DNA of 62,000 bases from Phoronis australis (GCA_002633005.1 NMRA01000443.1:56251-118250), one strand, 5' to 3'; numbered from the stretch's first letter, positions 12,210-25,400 are shown. Numbers and translations: made by a program. Notes: generated from the letters alone by a model not told the origin.

Positions 12210-12215
12210 AATAAA
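12210..12215 (+). terminator. Candidate poly(A) signal AATAAA for TMEM26b
   Basis: A canonical AATAAA in ATGAAATAAACTTTT lies 1.46 kb after the stop codon. A second AATAAA sits at about 12346. No transcript evidence; the hexamer is common in AT-rich DNA. Confidence 0.3.
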
Positions 12216-12458
12216 CTTTTCTGTTACCAAGGGTTCACATATTCCTGCTGTTCGTGGTCATTTGCATCGTGTAATGATGTAAAATAACATGACGCACATT
12301 ATTGTATTTATTAATGTCTTCTGTTATGTTTTTCTAAGCGTGTGGAATAAAGCGAGTGTACTACGAGTATCCAAACTAGCAGCATGTTCTGAATACATAT
12401 GGGTCATCGTTATAAACTATCCTGATACCAAAAACGTTAATGAGCGCATGTCCTAGAC

Positions 12459-12614
12459 CAGTGCTGTAGTGGGGCGTAGGCGCACGTAGGCGCAGCCAAA
12501 CACCTCTTGACATTTGAACGTAGCGCCTACGCACCGTAAGTTACGTTCAGTGCTCAAGGTGATGCGGTGGGCTTGGGGCGCCTACTTACCTCTAATTTTA
12601 CCAGTACAGCACTG
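12459..12614. mobile_element. hAT-type MITE, 156 bp, with 8-bp TSD
   Basis: Terminal inverted repeats CAGTGCTGTA (left) and TACAGCACTG (right) are perfect over 10 bp. They are flanked by an identical 8-bp target-site duplication TCCTAGAC at 12451-12458 and 12615-12622. An 8-bp TSD with termini beginning CAG is diagnostic of the hAT superfamily. No coding capacity. The interior is GC-rich with repeated GTAGGCGCA and GCGCCTAC motifs that can pair. Confidence 0.9.
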
Positions 12615-12622
12615 TCCTAGAC

Positions 12623-15596
12623 TCGCATCTCACTTTTAGGAAAGAAATTTGGCAAAAAATGGGAAACACTGGGCGTAATATCATAGTGTCGCCATTTTGT
12701 CTTATGAGAAGAGAGTTCTTCCTGTCGATAATCCCAAAGTTCAAGCAATTTTAATTTGACCAGTTAGCTCTGCCTATTAGTGTTTGCAACCGCTCAGTAA
12801 ATGCAACCGTTTACAATCCGGCTGACCGATCGAGTCAAATCAATGCCACTTATCTCCGGAACCCTTCTTATTCAAATTATAAAAGTATTTTGCACAAGAA
12901 AAGAAAGAAGTGACAGGCGCTGTATAAACCGACAAATATGCACATCCGGGGAAGTAGAAACGAAAAGAAATGTCTGATTCATACTATTTTATGGTTCCAT
13001 CTTCAGTCAAAATCACCATCACAGTTGTGAAACTTTCTAGTTACATCATACCAATAATGCATTGTTTTAATGGTAAGAGTTTATCAGAACATTGCGAAAT
13101 CTACAGCAACACGAATATTCATTGACCGGAGACCTCTATAAGCTTTTGAAAAAAACGGCTTGTCTCCGCCGCGTGAACTGGACCAACAGTAAGAAAATCG
13201 CTGGCTGAAATGTTTACTACACGTAGTATGAAACAACAATGGTTCTAAATTTATACACGCAGATAACTTAAAAGATAATATTTCCACAACAATTGAGAAC
13301 AGAAACCTAAGTATAACAATTCTCCAAAGGTTATGAAAATTACAATAGGTGTGATTGGCGAATTTTTGGCTTCGTTGAACACTTGTAACTTTAAGAATGC
13401 GCTTTATTCTACCAATGTAGGACGCTGTATTTCCTGAAAAGATTGTTGTAGTATACACAGTAAAGTAAATAAATAGTCAAAGTCCAAAAGACAAAAGAAA
13501 ACGGGCCAAAAAACTAATTTGATTCATTTAATGAGAACTCTTTGTTTAGGTACTTTATCTGAGAAATTAAGCAAAGAATTCTGACTCGGTCACGAGTAAA
13601 GAAAATAAATACCTACTCTTTTCTTTTAGTAAAAGTCTGTAAGATTTATTTCAGTCACACCTTTATTGTTTTAAGCATGTTTATTTTCAATAGTAATTTC
13701 GGGTTGGCAATACAGTCAATGCACTTACCGCTGCTTCGCTTTTGATACCAACTTGACAACAAGAAAAAAAGAAAATAAAGTCAAAAAAATTCTTTCGTGG
13801 ATATATCTTGTGACAAGAAACACTGTGTTAGTGTCCGGTTGTATGGAACAGTTCAAACAGAAAATCAGCTACGGTCTCATAACTTTCACTGTATTTGAGG
13901 GCAAGTGCTTCATCTACCATGTTATCTTCATTGCTACGTTTAGTTTGAGCATTCATACATAATAGTAACACGACTAAACTCTACTTACATTGAATTCCAC
14001 GAGAGCAACAAAAAGGGTCGACTCTAGGGTCACTGACTCAGATCTTGAAGAAACATTGTGTGTTCATACATCCTGGTGAGATATGCTCAAAACGTTTATT
14101 TCATATTTGTGGGCCAGTCTTTTTAGTATGAGCATCATGAATATTTTGGCCCAACTTTTTGGTTCAAAAAGGCTCAGTTAGTTAAGTAGTTTAGTTTAAA
14201 ACGGTTTAAGAGAACGGGAAAGAAAAAAATCTTTATACTGTTTATGATCCTCTCTGCCAAAAGACAGTCGTTGCATTTTCAAAGACGCTTTCGTTAACCT
14301 TCGTTGGAGTGCCAGCATTCGGTAAATTTTGCACAATTATTTGTATTTGATTTTTAATCATATTTGAAGCGCTCTTAACCAATTTACGGGTGCTGGTGAT
14401 TTCAAATAATATTTTCCATCCGTTTGCTGTCTGACTAAGAAAATAAAAATGGGCTATTTGTTTGTTTCCAAACAAGTTAACTTACAGCGAAATTATGTAA
14501 CCCCTCCCCGTTTTGGCGCTCAATCTTACTTCTGGTTTCACGTACAATGACAATAACCTGTAAGGCTAATATGGCTTCGGGATATGATGAGCACGTTGAA
14601 CTAATTCAGAAATTATCAACGACAAAATCCGCACAGTGACGCAGAGGTGTCTTGAGATCTCCGGAAGTGGGGTACATAAGAGATGACCATAAGGAAATTG
14701 TCGCCAGGAGGAAGGTTTTGTCATGGCCAGATACCTACGAAAGAATACCTTTTTCTAGGAAAGGAACTCTACAAAAAAAATTTCCATTGTAGTGCATACG
14801 GAAACGCCTCATTACCATAGGTAATTCCAGACAAAAGTGTGTTTGGTGTGGTCACTGGAGTCGCGCGGATGAGTGTTGTGCGTTTTGAAGAGTTCTCCCT
14901 TTCTACTTTTATATATTGGCTTCCGCGACAGATTTGCTATTTTGCAGAGCTACATAACATAGTTTATAGACCTGTTTACCACAGTGTGGTTTGTAAAATT
15001 AATTACCTCATTCAGTGCACTTTTTTTCTCTTTAAGTCAACGACCATAGGTATCAAAATGAGTGGGGTAAAGCTTGCAGAAGTCACTCGTTATCAATTTG
15101 AACCCTGGAAAATCCCCTACCTTAAGCAAAACAACGTTATTAATAACTTGGTGACACATTTTTCATGGTACATTTATGTCGATAAAAGGTAACACACGAC
15201 TTTGATTAGAGTCTGCCGCGTTCATTGTCCTCAGTGATAAACACTGTCTGTTTGGTGTTTTGTGGTTATTGACTCCAATTAAGACTAGTCATCCAACAAT
15301 ACTGGTTCAAGTGATAACCCAATTTTCAACTTTTACTGTAATTGTGCTTATAGTTTAAATTTCTCACCATGGCACTTTGTGCTCGTGTGTCTCCATACTG
15401 AAAGTCGTTTCAAAGACATATTATCAACAAAGTTGAATTAGAAAAGAATCATCCTCTGTTCTATTCAGTGCGTGTGCGTCCCCTTAATCCCGGCCAGGTT
15501 GAATGTAACCCCTTTCTATTAAACTGTTCCAGTCAATAGACAAAAGGTCACATGTCTAGATGATGACGTAACTTTCAGTGGGCGCATGAATTAAAA
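12623..15596. other. No gene recognised
   Basis: AT-rich intergenic sequence. Open frames of 60-124 codons (for example on the minus strand at 13084-13458) show no family resemblance and no matched splice sites. Confidence 0.45.
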
Positions 15597-15721
15597 ATGG
15601 CGAAAGCTATCAGGAGTGATTGTCGAAAATATAGAACCACTGCTGAATATTGCGAGCGAGACTACGTAAACCGATCCATCCCTAATATCGTTTGCTTCAC
15701 TGGGCATTGCACCTATCAAAG
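15597..15721 (+). CDS. Possible orphan first coding exon, unrecognised
   Basis: An ATG (AAAAATGGCG context) opens 41 codons plus 2 nt ending at a strong donor, CAAAG|GTAAGAT. The peptide starts MAKAIRSDCRKYRTTAEYCE and has four cysteines. I do not recognise it and could not find a convincing phase-2 partner exon downstream; the nearest acceptor-like site (GAGGCAG at ~15780) runs into a stop quickly. It could be a chance open frame. Confidence 0.2.
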
Positions 15722-16394
15722 GTAAGATATTGAACTGCAAAAATTATGCACCTATTCCGGCATGTCGTCGAATGAGGCAGGCTGCGTCCAAGTGTGTTCC
15801 AGATGTGATGGCCCAGATGGGACAATGATACTGCCTAGGTGCAGGTGAACCAATTCACCAGAGACAAAATGGTTACAAGCCGTCCAAGGACTCGGCAAGT
15901 TGCCATCTGAAGTAAAAGTTTCTAGATATCTGTCGTGTCAACCCGTGTACAAAGAATCAAAATCAATATCTTTTATCCTTACTCACATGATCTCATTAGC
16001 ACTAATTTCTTTGGGAATATTTGAAAATAATACATTTGACATTTATAAGTTATAATTATGCGTATCTTACTGCAGACACTGTGGGCACTTCGATAACACG
16101 AATTACCAAACTTAATGATTTTTTTTTACAATTTGACGGAAGACTTTTGTGCAGTTGTCATTTTGGGTCAGTGTGATTTTTATCAAATATATGAATCCAA
16201 AGCCCAGAATGGGTCTTGCTATCAGCTTGTGATCTTTTGATCAAGGTTCTCTTTATTGATTCTAATTAACATCTGACTATCAAAAAGTCCCAGCCAACAA
16301 GATAACCTAGTTTTTCGAATGGCACTCTGTCAAGGCACCTTGTTTTCCGATACCTAATCATTTTGGCATTGTTTCACTGAGGTTTGTGTATGGT

Positions 16395-18645
16395 AGGCCC
16401 AAAAGGACAGAAAATTGCTACTATCGGACACTCAGTTCAAGGAAACTAACTCATTCCTACGATGCTGCAAATCCAATACTATTTCGTGAATCCGACGTCA
16501 ACTCAACTGCTTTATTTCGTCTATTTTAAGCCATTTCGTGAGTGGTGTCAACACAACAACTTCATTTTATCTAATTTATCTTTTTATCGCAAACACAATG
16601 CTACTTCGTAAATTCAATCGTGTTTTATAAATAGAGAATCCCAAGCCTCGGGAATTTGACGAATTTCCCAAGAGGTTTTGCCCATGTCATCAACTTGAGT
16701 CGATTGTAGGATTTTTTTTCTCACATGAACTGTAAAAACGATCTTTATTGCGTGTATAAAACTTTCAACCGCATGACGCAACTTTTGTAAAAATACGCTT
16801 GCGCAGTGTAAAGTAAACTCAGTTACTTTTTGTTAATAGTTTTATTTTAAACTTAACTATTGTAACTTTCGTAACAAATGCTCAAGTTAGAATCTAATAA
16901 ATAGTCTTTGAAGTTGCAAATGTTTATAAATAACAGTCAGTAGGACTTCCCCGCGCGTGAGTACTGAATTGACATTGAGAGAGCACAGCTAGGCAGTCTC
17001 ACCGCGTATCTTGAGTCGGGGTTTGTCTCCGTTTGAATGAACGTGGATATGGAATTCGCTACCGAAGATGGGTATGCTTAAGTTGTTTGCATGTCCTTCC
17101 TACTGGGAGTACGGACAGTTGCGACACTCGATTTGTCAATCATAAACTTGTCTCGTTCACGGAATTTCGGCATTGTTTAGTTGTTGATATTAGTGTTTAG
17201 CAGCCAATAACGTAAGATGTATGGATTTCTACTTTACCAGTCGTGTCGTAACACATTCCAGGTCATGTGACCGGAAAGTCCATTCTGTTGCATCTAAGAC
17301 ATTTCGCATATTCATACCTGTTCAGCCGATTCCGTTCTGTCACTCCAACTGCGTTCCGTTGGTGCAATGTCGGCTAATCAGTTTCGTCAACTCAATCGTG
17401 TTTCGTCGATTCAGTTTCATCAATGCTGTTGGCTGTTTAGTGACCAAACTAAAATCTTTCAACAGAGGGCGGAGTCTGTCACTTCTAACTTGGTAAATGG
17501 CGGATATGAGTGTGCCGTATACAAACGCTACCCAGTCTTTAATAACTTTTTAGTTATACTCGCGACGCGGTGAGCCGGTCCAGCGGGATTGAACTACCCG
17601 TGGTTTAAGACTTAACCGTTGAGTTGAGTTCTCTCAAACATGCGGTATGAACTCAAGGTTTAATTTTTTATCCCATACGCGTTGAATCTTTCGAGGGAAA
17701 TACGGTCATGTAATAAAGTTTTCCGTATTCACCTCCCGCACTACTTCAACAGTGACCTCTGACGTGGGAAGTTCAAAAGGTAGGTCAATGTGGACTCGAC
17801 GTCGTCCGCCGGTTCGATCACCAAACTTTCGGAAAATAGTTTAAAGTAATGCAATTATAGCAGTGTCAATAACGCTTAACATCAGGTCTAAATCGTAACA
17901 TCTGGAGCAGGACTGTTAATTATATAACAGGTCTGTCTCAGTTTTCATTTGCTAAATATTTTATCGTCTGCAACTCAGGCGCCGATTCATCGATAACTGC
18001 AATATCAAATATTGTTGTTATTTAACTATTTTCAGGAGATGTTACAAGTTCAATGAAGAGTTACCCTTGTTTTCATAAATCGTCACATATAAAACTGTTT
18101 CTTTTTTAGAGAAAACTTGCAGTCTAACGCACATGTACATACATAAAGCATGTGATCCGCCACGTGAACAGCCCCAGTGAAGTACTCAAAAAATCTGCGG
18201 ATAAAATGAAAGAAACTTAGGAATTCGAAGCGTGTGAGATAAATACAAAACGTACCTCGATTGACCGAGTTTGCTTTGTTGCCGTCAGGGTTGTCGAAAA
18301 ATAATCTGCGAAACATGATTGAGATGACAAAATACGATTGAGTTAACGAAGCAAGAATGAGTTGACGAAACTGATCAACCGACATTGCTTCAACGAAAAG
18401 CAGTTGAAATGACAGAACGGAATCGACTGAAGTGGTTTGACGAAACAGAGGTGACTTTATAAAACCCGACTGACTTTTCGAAGTAGCATTGTGTTTGCGA
18501 TAAAGGATAAAATAAATAAAATGAAGTTGTTGAGTTGACGTTGGATTTACGAAATAGTATTGGATTTGCAGCATCAATAGATTGAGTTTATTTTCTTGAA
18601 ATGAGTTTCCGATAGTAACAATTTTTGTCCTTTTGGCTCCCCATA
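16395..18645. mobile_element. Foldback-like large inverted repeat with internal subrepeats
   Basis: The segment 16395-16631 (from GGCCCAAAAGGACAGAAAAT to GTTTTATAAA) matches the reverse complement of about 18465-18645. The segment ~17322-17465 (CCGATTCCGTTCTGTCA and on) matches the reverse complement of about 18260-18440. The right arm is continuous. The left arm is the same sequence interrupted by about 690 bp. Both arms contain degenerate ~17-bp subrepeats of the type TTTCGTCAACTCAATCG. Inverted arms built from short tandem units are typical of foldback transposons (for example sea urchin TU elements). No transposase frame seen and no clear TSD. Confidence 0.7.
16632..17321. other. Interrupting segment within the left arm of the inverted repeat
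   Basis: About 690 bp lacks a counterpart in the right arm. The break lies between TTTTATAAA and TTCAGCCGATTCCG, where the right arm has about 30 bp. It may be a nested insertion. No recognisable ends or coding sequence, though a small palindrome (GGGAATTTGACGAATTTCCC) lies just inside its left end. Confidence 0.45.
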
Positions 18646-19080
18646 TTGATTTTTCAGACCGGTGTCAGTAATAGTGTCTAGTCCATAATAAAGACGAATA
18701 GCTAGCATAAAAAGTAGTACTGTGGATGTATATCACACAAATTTTGCCATAGCAAAATGCATTCATTATCTGTGTGCATCGCTCAATTCAGACAGATGTT
18801 AATTGATTTCTGAGCTCGATCGTGATTTATGATGAAACAAATGAAAGGATTTTATTATTTTTAGCGCCGTTCTTAAGGTAAAAGGTAATAGGGGGATGGA
18901 AAAATTCATTCCTGAATCTCCAAAACAATTATCTACGAGTGTCGCGTCGCGACAGCAATTAATACTTTTTATCAAACAAGATTGTCATGCTTTTACAGGT
19001 CATATAGTAAATAGCAGGGTCAAAGTCACGTGCAGTATGGGGGAGCACACAAGAGATTTATCCATCGTTAAAGTCCGTTA
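18646..19080. other. No gene recognised
   Basis: Unique AT-rich spacer between two mobile elements. A 61-codon open frame at 18896-19081 runs to the edge of the next element and has no family resemblance. Confidence 0.4.
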
Positions 19081-19944
19081 GGGGAGACCAGGGTAAGTTG
19101 AGCCACACGGATAGTCGAGCCACCCCCTCTAAGTAAGAGAAACGTTAGATATAAACAGATGATGCCATCTATGGGTCAGTAGGTGGCACAACTAGCCATG
19201 AGGACGTTTGCTAGTAGGCACTGCAAATTGGTGTGCTCAGCGTTTGTTCGAAATTCTCGGTTTTTGTTCATATGCTAATATAAGGTATGTACCCTTTTTC
19301 TATGATCACCGTAATGTTTATTTCGATAAGGAGCCCGGTTTTGGCACACCTAACTCCAGTACAATTTATATCCCAATGAGGTTTTCTAAATCATTGCGCC
19401 ATTTTTGAAAATACATTTTGAAAACAAAAGTGTCTAAATTAAGGGGTGGGGTGAGCCAATTGGTATAGGACGACATGAGCCATGTCCGATTTTGCTCTCT
19501 CGTGTGCTACTTACGTAACTTACATAGGCCCTACAATTCAGACTGTATTTGACAAATAAATAGTTGTTCCTTGTTGTAATAAAATATGATTGATCAATGA
19601 CACGCCGCAAGCATTATTTAAACACAAGAATAAAATGTATGAAGACCAAAGCCACAGAGCATTTTTGCTATAGAACTGCTCTTTAAGACTCATGCATGAT
19701 ATGTGAAGTTGTAGGAGACCGTGAGCTCAATGCTTGTCGGGGTCCTTAACTATCTTCCACATGCAGGTGAGCTGAGCCGCTCGATAAAGATTTACCACAA
19801 CAGATGGAGATAGAGAGCGAATTTTGACTCCAATTGACTTTATCACCTTGTAGGTCAGTGATTAGTTTTCATTATCGTTATAAGATCCGTACGCTTTATT
19901 CACAACTTGCCGTGAAAAGGGGCTCAACTCTCCCCTGTCTCCCC
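19081..19944. mobile_element. 864-bp non-autonomous DNA transposon with TA target duplication
   Basis: The left end GGGGAGACCAGGGTAAGTTG and the right end, read inward, GGGGAGACAGGGGAGAGTTG form ~24-26-bp imperfect terminal inverted repeats. Both ends are flanked by TA (19079-19080 and 19945-19946). The interior repeats GAGCCA-type motifs. TA flanks fit Tc1/mariner-like elements. There is no long open frame, so it is non-autonomous. Confidence 0.75.
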
Positions 19945-21579
19945 TACGTTAGGTACGTTTGTTATGGAATAGTCATCTGCTCAGTGCAGTTTGATTTCAT
20001 CATATTTCAGTATAAAAATAAGTATGGTATACACTCAGTATTGGAATGTTGTACGTGTCTGGACAATTAAATTTAAATTGTTGGATGATGATTTCACAGA
20101 AACTGGTAAATGGAAAGTTTTTTCCCACAGCTTTTCGCAAATCCTGAAATTTTCTAGTAATGTTTGCCCTCTGAATGTGCACAAGCCATGAAGCTTTTTA
20201 ATTTTTTTGAGATTTGTGGCATATTCGTCATTCAAGTCTGGTATTGGCTGGAAATGGACGTTCTTTGTTTTCATTGGGGGGTTGCATACTGTTGCAGGAT
20301 GATCGACATCCCGCAATGCATTGTAAGGTGGCCTCAATCCTTAAAAAGGTCCATGTGGTGAATGGGAAACCGTCTCGCCAAATTATGGTTGACGGAACAG
20401 CAAATACGTGACACACTGAACTGTCAACTGCCAGGCCCTGTATCCGCCATACGCGGCGCTAGGCGATAGTGTGCCTCGCATGGGAACATGTTGTTATATT
20501 CCTTCGTCAGCTTGAAGGACGTAAGAGTCGCATGACCTGTTGCCAAACAAAGGACACAGTAACCACTTCACAGGGATCATTCCGCTCGATCATGTATCTG
20601 AAAGCTAGTTCAGTAGCACTACTCATTTGCAAATGGCATCATGTGTTATTCTTGAAATATACGACAATATTTGCGTGACCTCGCTAAACTTGTAAAGGAA
20701 CGAGCTTCAAGTTCCAGTTATCGTGATGCTTCCATCAATGTGTTGCATTTATAATGGAGACAACAGTTTATCATTTAATTGTTAATCATTGCTCATTCTT
20801 TGTGTGAAACTCCAAATTTCTAGTCTACATTACATGCTTATGAAATGAATGCTGTTTAAAGAACTTCAAAATATCGTTTGTCGCAGCAAACTACTTAATT
20901 GAAAACAACACATTTTATCAGTTTTGTTTCGCTCACCCTTGTACACTCAAAAGAAGCCTACTATAAGCGTGTATCCGGGACTAGACGTAAAAGGATGCCC
21001 ATAGACTTTGGACACAATATTATCATACTGTCTACCTCACAGACAAGAAACCGGGGCGATAACCAAACAACTGATCTCATTCACACTGAGGGCAAGGACA
21101 AGGCTACTAACTACAGCCCGTTGACCAAAACCTGAGATTATCAAATTGATCACATGAACTTTGCGTTCGTTCACTGTCCGATAATCAGTCGACTACGTTA
21201 GAATTATTATCGTTTTGGAGGACAACCATATGATTGAAAGAATTCAAAAAGAACATTTTGTAGGAAATTTTAGCCAAAATACATGTACATCAAGAGATCC
21301 CTCGCTTTTTTGCGAATTATACCATCTTCACGAGAGAATCGAGGATTTGGGATTGACTCCTTAGTGAAATGATTCCCATCCGATACCCGTACACGTTATA
21401 ATGTTAAAAGGTCCGGCTCAAAGCAGAATCAAGGCTTGTATTTTATACTTGCTTTGCAGATATAATGTTGTCAATTTATGCACGCGTTTTTATTATATGA
21501 AATTATAGATCTTGTACCGGCGTGGAATACAGATAGCAAACATTTTAGTCAGATCTGCACGCCACCTATTGCCCACATC
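19945..21579. other. No gene recognised
   Basis: Overlapping short open frames at 19.99-20.42 kb on both strands show no splice or family support. Confidence 0.45.
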
Positions 21580-21660
21580 ACGTGACCTAATGCTCAGTGG
21601 ACGGGCGTCTGCAGGGTTCTCAATAGAAGGTCCAAGTTCAAGTCCCGGTCGGGGTAAAAA
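21580..21660 (+). mobile_element. tRNA-derived SINE head
   Basis: An A-box-like AATGCTCAGTGG at 21589-21600 and a B-box-like GTTCAAGTCCC at 21636-21646 are spaced as in a tRNA. The D-arm GCTC/GGGC can pair, but the T-arm pairs poorly. A non-tRNA body seems to continue to about 21740. Confidence 0.5.
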
Positions 21661-22431
21661 TCCGTTCCACTGAGATTTATATTCATTCGGACACGTGGTG
21701 ATGCCTAATGTCGTGAAGTAAAGACTTAAAAAATATGGGCACACTTTTTTCCTATTTACATGTTTATTTATATACGAAAAAAGCTATATTTATATAATGG
21801 TCTTATCCAAACTTTCTTTAAGTTCACTCGATAATGAATTTTGATTCAGGTTCAATATCTCAAACCCTAAGTCCAATAGATGTCGATTTCGATACAGGCT
21901 GATGAAACGAGATCTGTTTCAACTCTATAGCACTCACCTTCTTTCGGGCCTGATTTAGCGATGCTGCTTTGGAACAGGATTCCAATAAGTGAAACTAAGA
22001 CCAAAATCAACGATGATGCTTCAAGGTCCATTTCCTTGTTGTCAACCTCGTTACCCCTCAAAACCCTTTACTGTAACACCAACCATTAACAAAGTTATCC
22101 AGAAATTGAGTCATTACATCTGAGTATAAGAATAATTTTCAACAGGTTGTTCTCCGATATAATCTCGTCACAGGTGTTGACCTACAGATAAAGAAATACA
22201 CTTTTAATTACACTCAAAGAATTACCAATATGCTTTTGGTATTTCATGGAGAAAGTGTCAAAAATTGATATGCAAAATATTAGAATGGCAAACTGAATAC
22301 ACGTAATATACTACAAAATTTGTTGATTGCATGAACCTCCCGGCAGAGGTGCTATTTCGTCAGGAAATCAGTGGGTCGTCCGCTAAGGCCCCGATTAACG
22401 TTGCCAATCTTTTTCTGACCTTGCGATTGCG

Positions 22432-22438
22432 TATAAAA
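22432..22438 (+). promoter_or_regulatory. TATA box of the SOD-like gene
   Basis: TATAAAA lies 57 bp upstream of the start codon, placing transcription start near 22460-22465 and giving a short 5' UTR. Confidence 0.65.
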
Positions 22439-22494
22439 CGGGGGCTCCGACCAAATCCGCATCATTTTGGGCACCTGGGCTCGCAGACGACAGG

Positions 22495-25400
22495 ATGGGA
22501 AGCAAGTGTCTTGTATTTTTGGTCCTGGCGGTGGCCTTGACGTTAGGCGTAGAAGGTGAGTAATGAAGATTAAGCAAGGTTTGGGATCAAATGTTCTCGC
22601 ACAATTTAGCTGGCTAAAAAGGAACATTGAACCGTGCCGTTTATTCTCATACAATCGGTGTCCTCACAGTGGCAAGATTCTGTTTTCGTAACATCGTAAC
22701 CACCCATCGAATCAAAAAGACTCTTCAGAGTTTATTGCAGTTGGCGTAAACCCTGCCGTATGTAATGAGCTATGACTATGTTGATAGCGGAAAGCATGAC
22801 GAATCCTATCACGGCAGGAAAATTACGGGTCGCGGAGTAAAAGGTCATTCTCGATTTTTGTCAGTGTTTTAGCCAGTTACCAGGGCACCGTGCTGCTTTA
22901 CAGCTGTGTAACTATGAAAATAGAAAGTTTCAGTCAAAATCGAAGTTTATCGTGGCGTGATTTCGAGGTGGGCATGGTCTACATTATTTCAAAAATTCTA
23001 CGTTTTCTCAATGCATTAATATCTTTAAAAACAACAGAGGATTTAGCTAAAAATGTAAACATTCGTAGTAAGCGTGATAAACCTACTCAAGATATTAACA
23101 AATAAACCACTTTCTGCCAAAATGCTGTTTTTTATTTCCGTTTTACCCCTGTTATATAAAGTATACACCGTTTTACCCCTGTTATATAAAGTATATACCA
23201 TTTGTTCATTTTTTCTGAGCTTGGAAAGAATTGTCAGTTAGTTACCGCTTAAGAGCGAAAAAAATGTTTTCCCGGACCTTGCTTTTGAACTGAATGCAAC
23301 GTATCGTCGGCCACTACCGAATTTTTTAAAGTTCTGAAATACCTAGTGTGATTCTCCCTTGAGGCAAACGGTGCGAAGCTTTGGACAATAACTTCCGGCC
23401 CAACGTATGTGGTAGGTTGAATCTTTGACCACAGGTTCTACTGAAGGTCTAAAGTTCGTATCGTATTTTGTCACTGAATGGGTGGTAGGTTCCGCATTAA
23501 AGCCCGAAGTTTATCATAGATTCGAGCAAATGGAAAAATATCTATCCAGTACCAAATGCCAGCTTGCCGACAAAGCGATCACCAGCGTGACACTTCCTTG
23601 GCTGACACATGTACAAATTTAGGCTCTCAGATGCGCACGCATCGGTTTTCGCTATCCGTAAAAATTCTGTTACAACAGTTGACGTCATACTAACAAGGCC
23701 TTGTCCACTCGCTTGCGCTTTCAATTTGAAAATGAACTTTTCCTTCGTGGTCCCTTCGCATTTTCAATTTGTTTGTCTACACGAATACAAAAATACGCAT
23801 TTCATCCTGAGTTCTGAAGTTTTCCGTCCTCACGAGGTCGCTAATACGGCTATGAGTTTTCGTCGTCCGCGTGTGNCCCCCCCCCATTTCACGAAGTGGG
23901 TAAAAAAGTTCGCATCAGGGAAACAATAAGTCCGAGGAAACGAGACAAAAGTCCACTAAAAAGGCGCAGACGCACGATTCACAGATTTGAAGGTGGTGCC
24001 CCGTTTTTTTAGTCCTCCCGCTTTTTGTTAGCAGAAGGTCCACTTTGTCAGAGATTCGAGGCCCCCCCATATTGAAGGCTGGATGAGCGCATACTCCGTT
24101 TTCGTTCTTTCAGACGTTTACATAGAATATTGTGTTAAGAATATTACGAAGAACGTTTTGGTTTTCATTTTCATTGGACACATGCCAACGACTACAGAGA
24201 AAAGCCAAAGCACTAAACCGCTATTTATATGGTAATTTCCATTTGCATTTGATTCTCTCCGTCTGTTTAATGCGTATCAGTCGGCTAAGGCATCTGATTG
24301 GTTTGAAAATTCAAAGTCATCAACGAAAACCAATGAGATGTCTTAGCCGGTCGACCCGGAGGAACTGTAATAGAGAATCAAGTCTGCCCTCTGTTGTCCT
24401 TTAAAACCACGACAGCACAGCTGAAGTATGCACCATCGCCTGTGGTTATACAATAACTTTGATCTTTTGAACAGGTAGACCTAAGCATTCGATATGGAAC
24501 TTCTTTGGCTATCAGGCTGATGCTCCCGCCGAAGCAAACGGACCCGCCAAGGTTGGAGTCACCTTTAAAATGGATAAGTTTAGGGTGCTAAAAATGTTAT
24601 CGAAATAAGTGCACAGTATAGGTCTTATTCACGCAGTCGCCATGTTAGTAGCGAGCCTCTTTTTAGGTTAAAAACAATGCATTTGAGACTTACCTAAAAA
24701 GATATTCACTTTTAAAATGGCGACTGCGTGAATGCGTGTATATTTTGTTTTCCTTCGTCCCATGCTTAGTCGCTTCTCTGGGTTTGAAATATTAATGTAC
24801 ATTTTTGTTTTTTGTATGCACTCAACTTTGTTGTAGAATTATTTCGTTTGCACTTATTCTTTTTCCACATTGTAAACAAAGTGTGAGTCTCACACAGAGT
24901 GTAAGGTCAGTCACAGAAGGTAAAATAACATTTACTTTATTCTTAGCCTCACAACGTAGTCTGGCATTAAAGAACCTCAAAGTGAAATTAAACTTGCCAC
25001 CACGATTAATTAAGCCTCCCGTTCAGTAAAGCTAGGACCTGGCAAGACTCCGCGAGATTACGTGATATTGCCGTGTATTTTAAATGAGAACACGTGACTT
25101 TGACTAGGTTTTAGCTAGGTCTTAGCGTTACTGAACGCACGCCAGGTGTCATTTGACTATTAATGCTACTTACCTTCACCCCAATGTTTAGAGTAATGAA
25201 GAGGGCGCCCTGGATGGATACCAAACAAACCCTTACGCCAGGTTCTTCGGTCCCATTCGAGAAAGCGAAAACGAATATTTCAAGAAAGCTATTCGTCACT
25301 TCTGGAGTGACCATGAGGGTCATCATGGAGGTACAGACGATTCACTTACAATTATCGTGGAGTGACAAGTGTCAACAGTGTTTGAATGAAAAACCACGTG

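Noticed and set aside
17790-17830. B-box-like CCGGTTCGATCACC suggesting a tRNA
   Set aside because: No A box or pairable arms at tRNA spacing.
25023-25134. Possible terminal inverted repeats CAGTAAAGC / GCGTTACTG
   Set aside because: Arms are imperfect and the 8-bp flanks do not match, so a transposon call is not supported.
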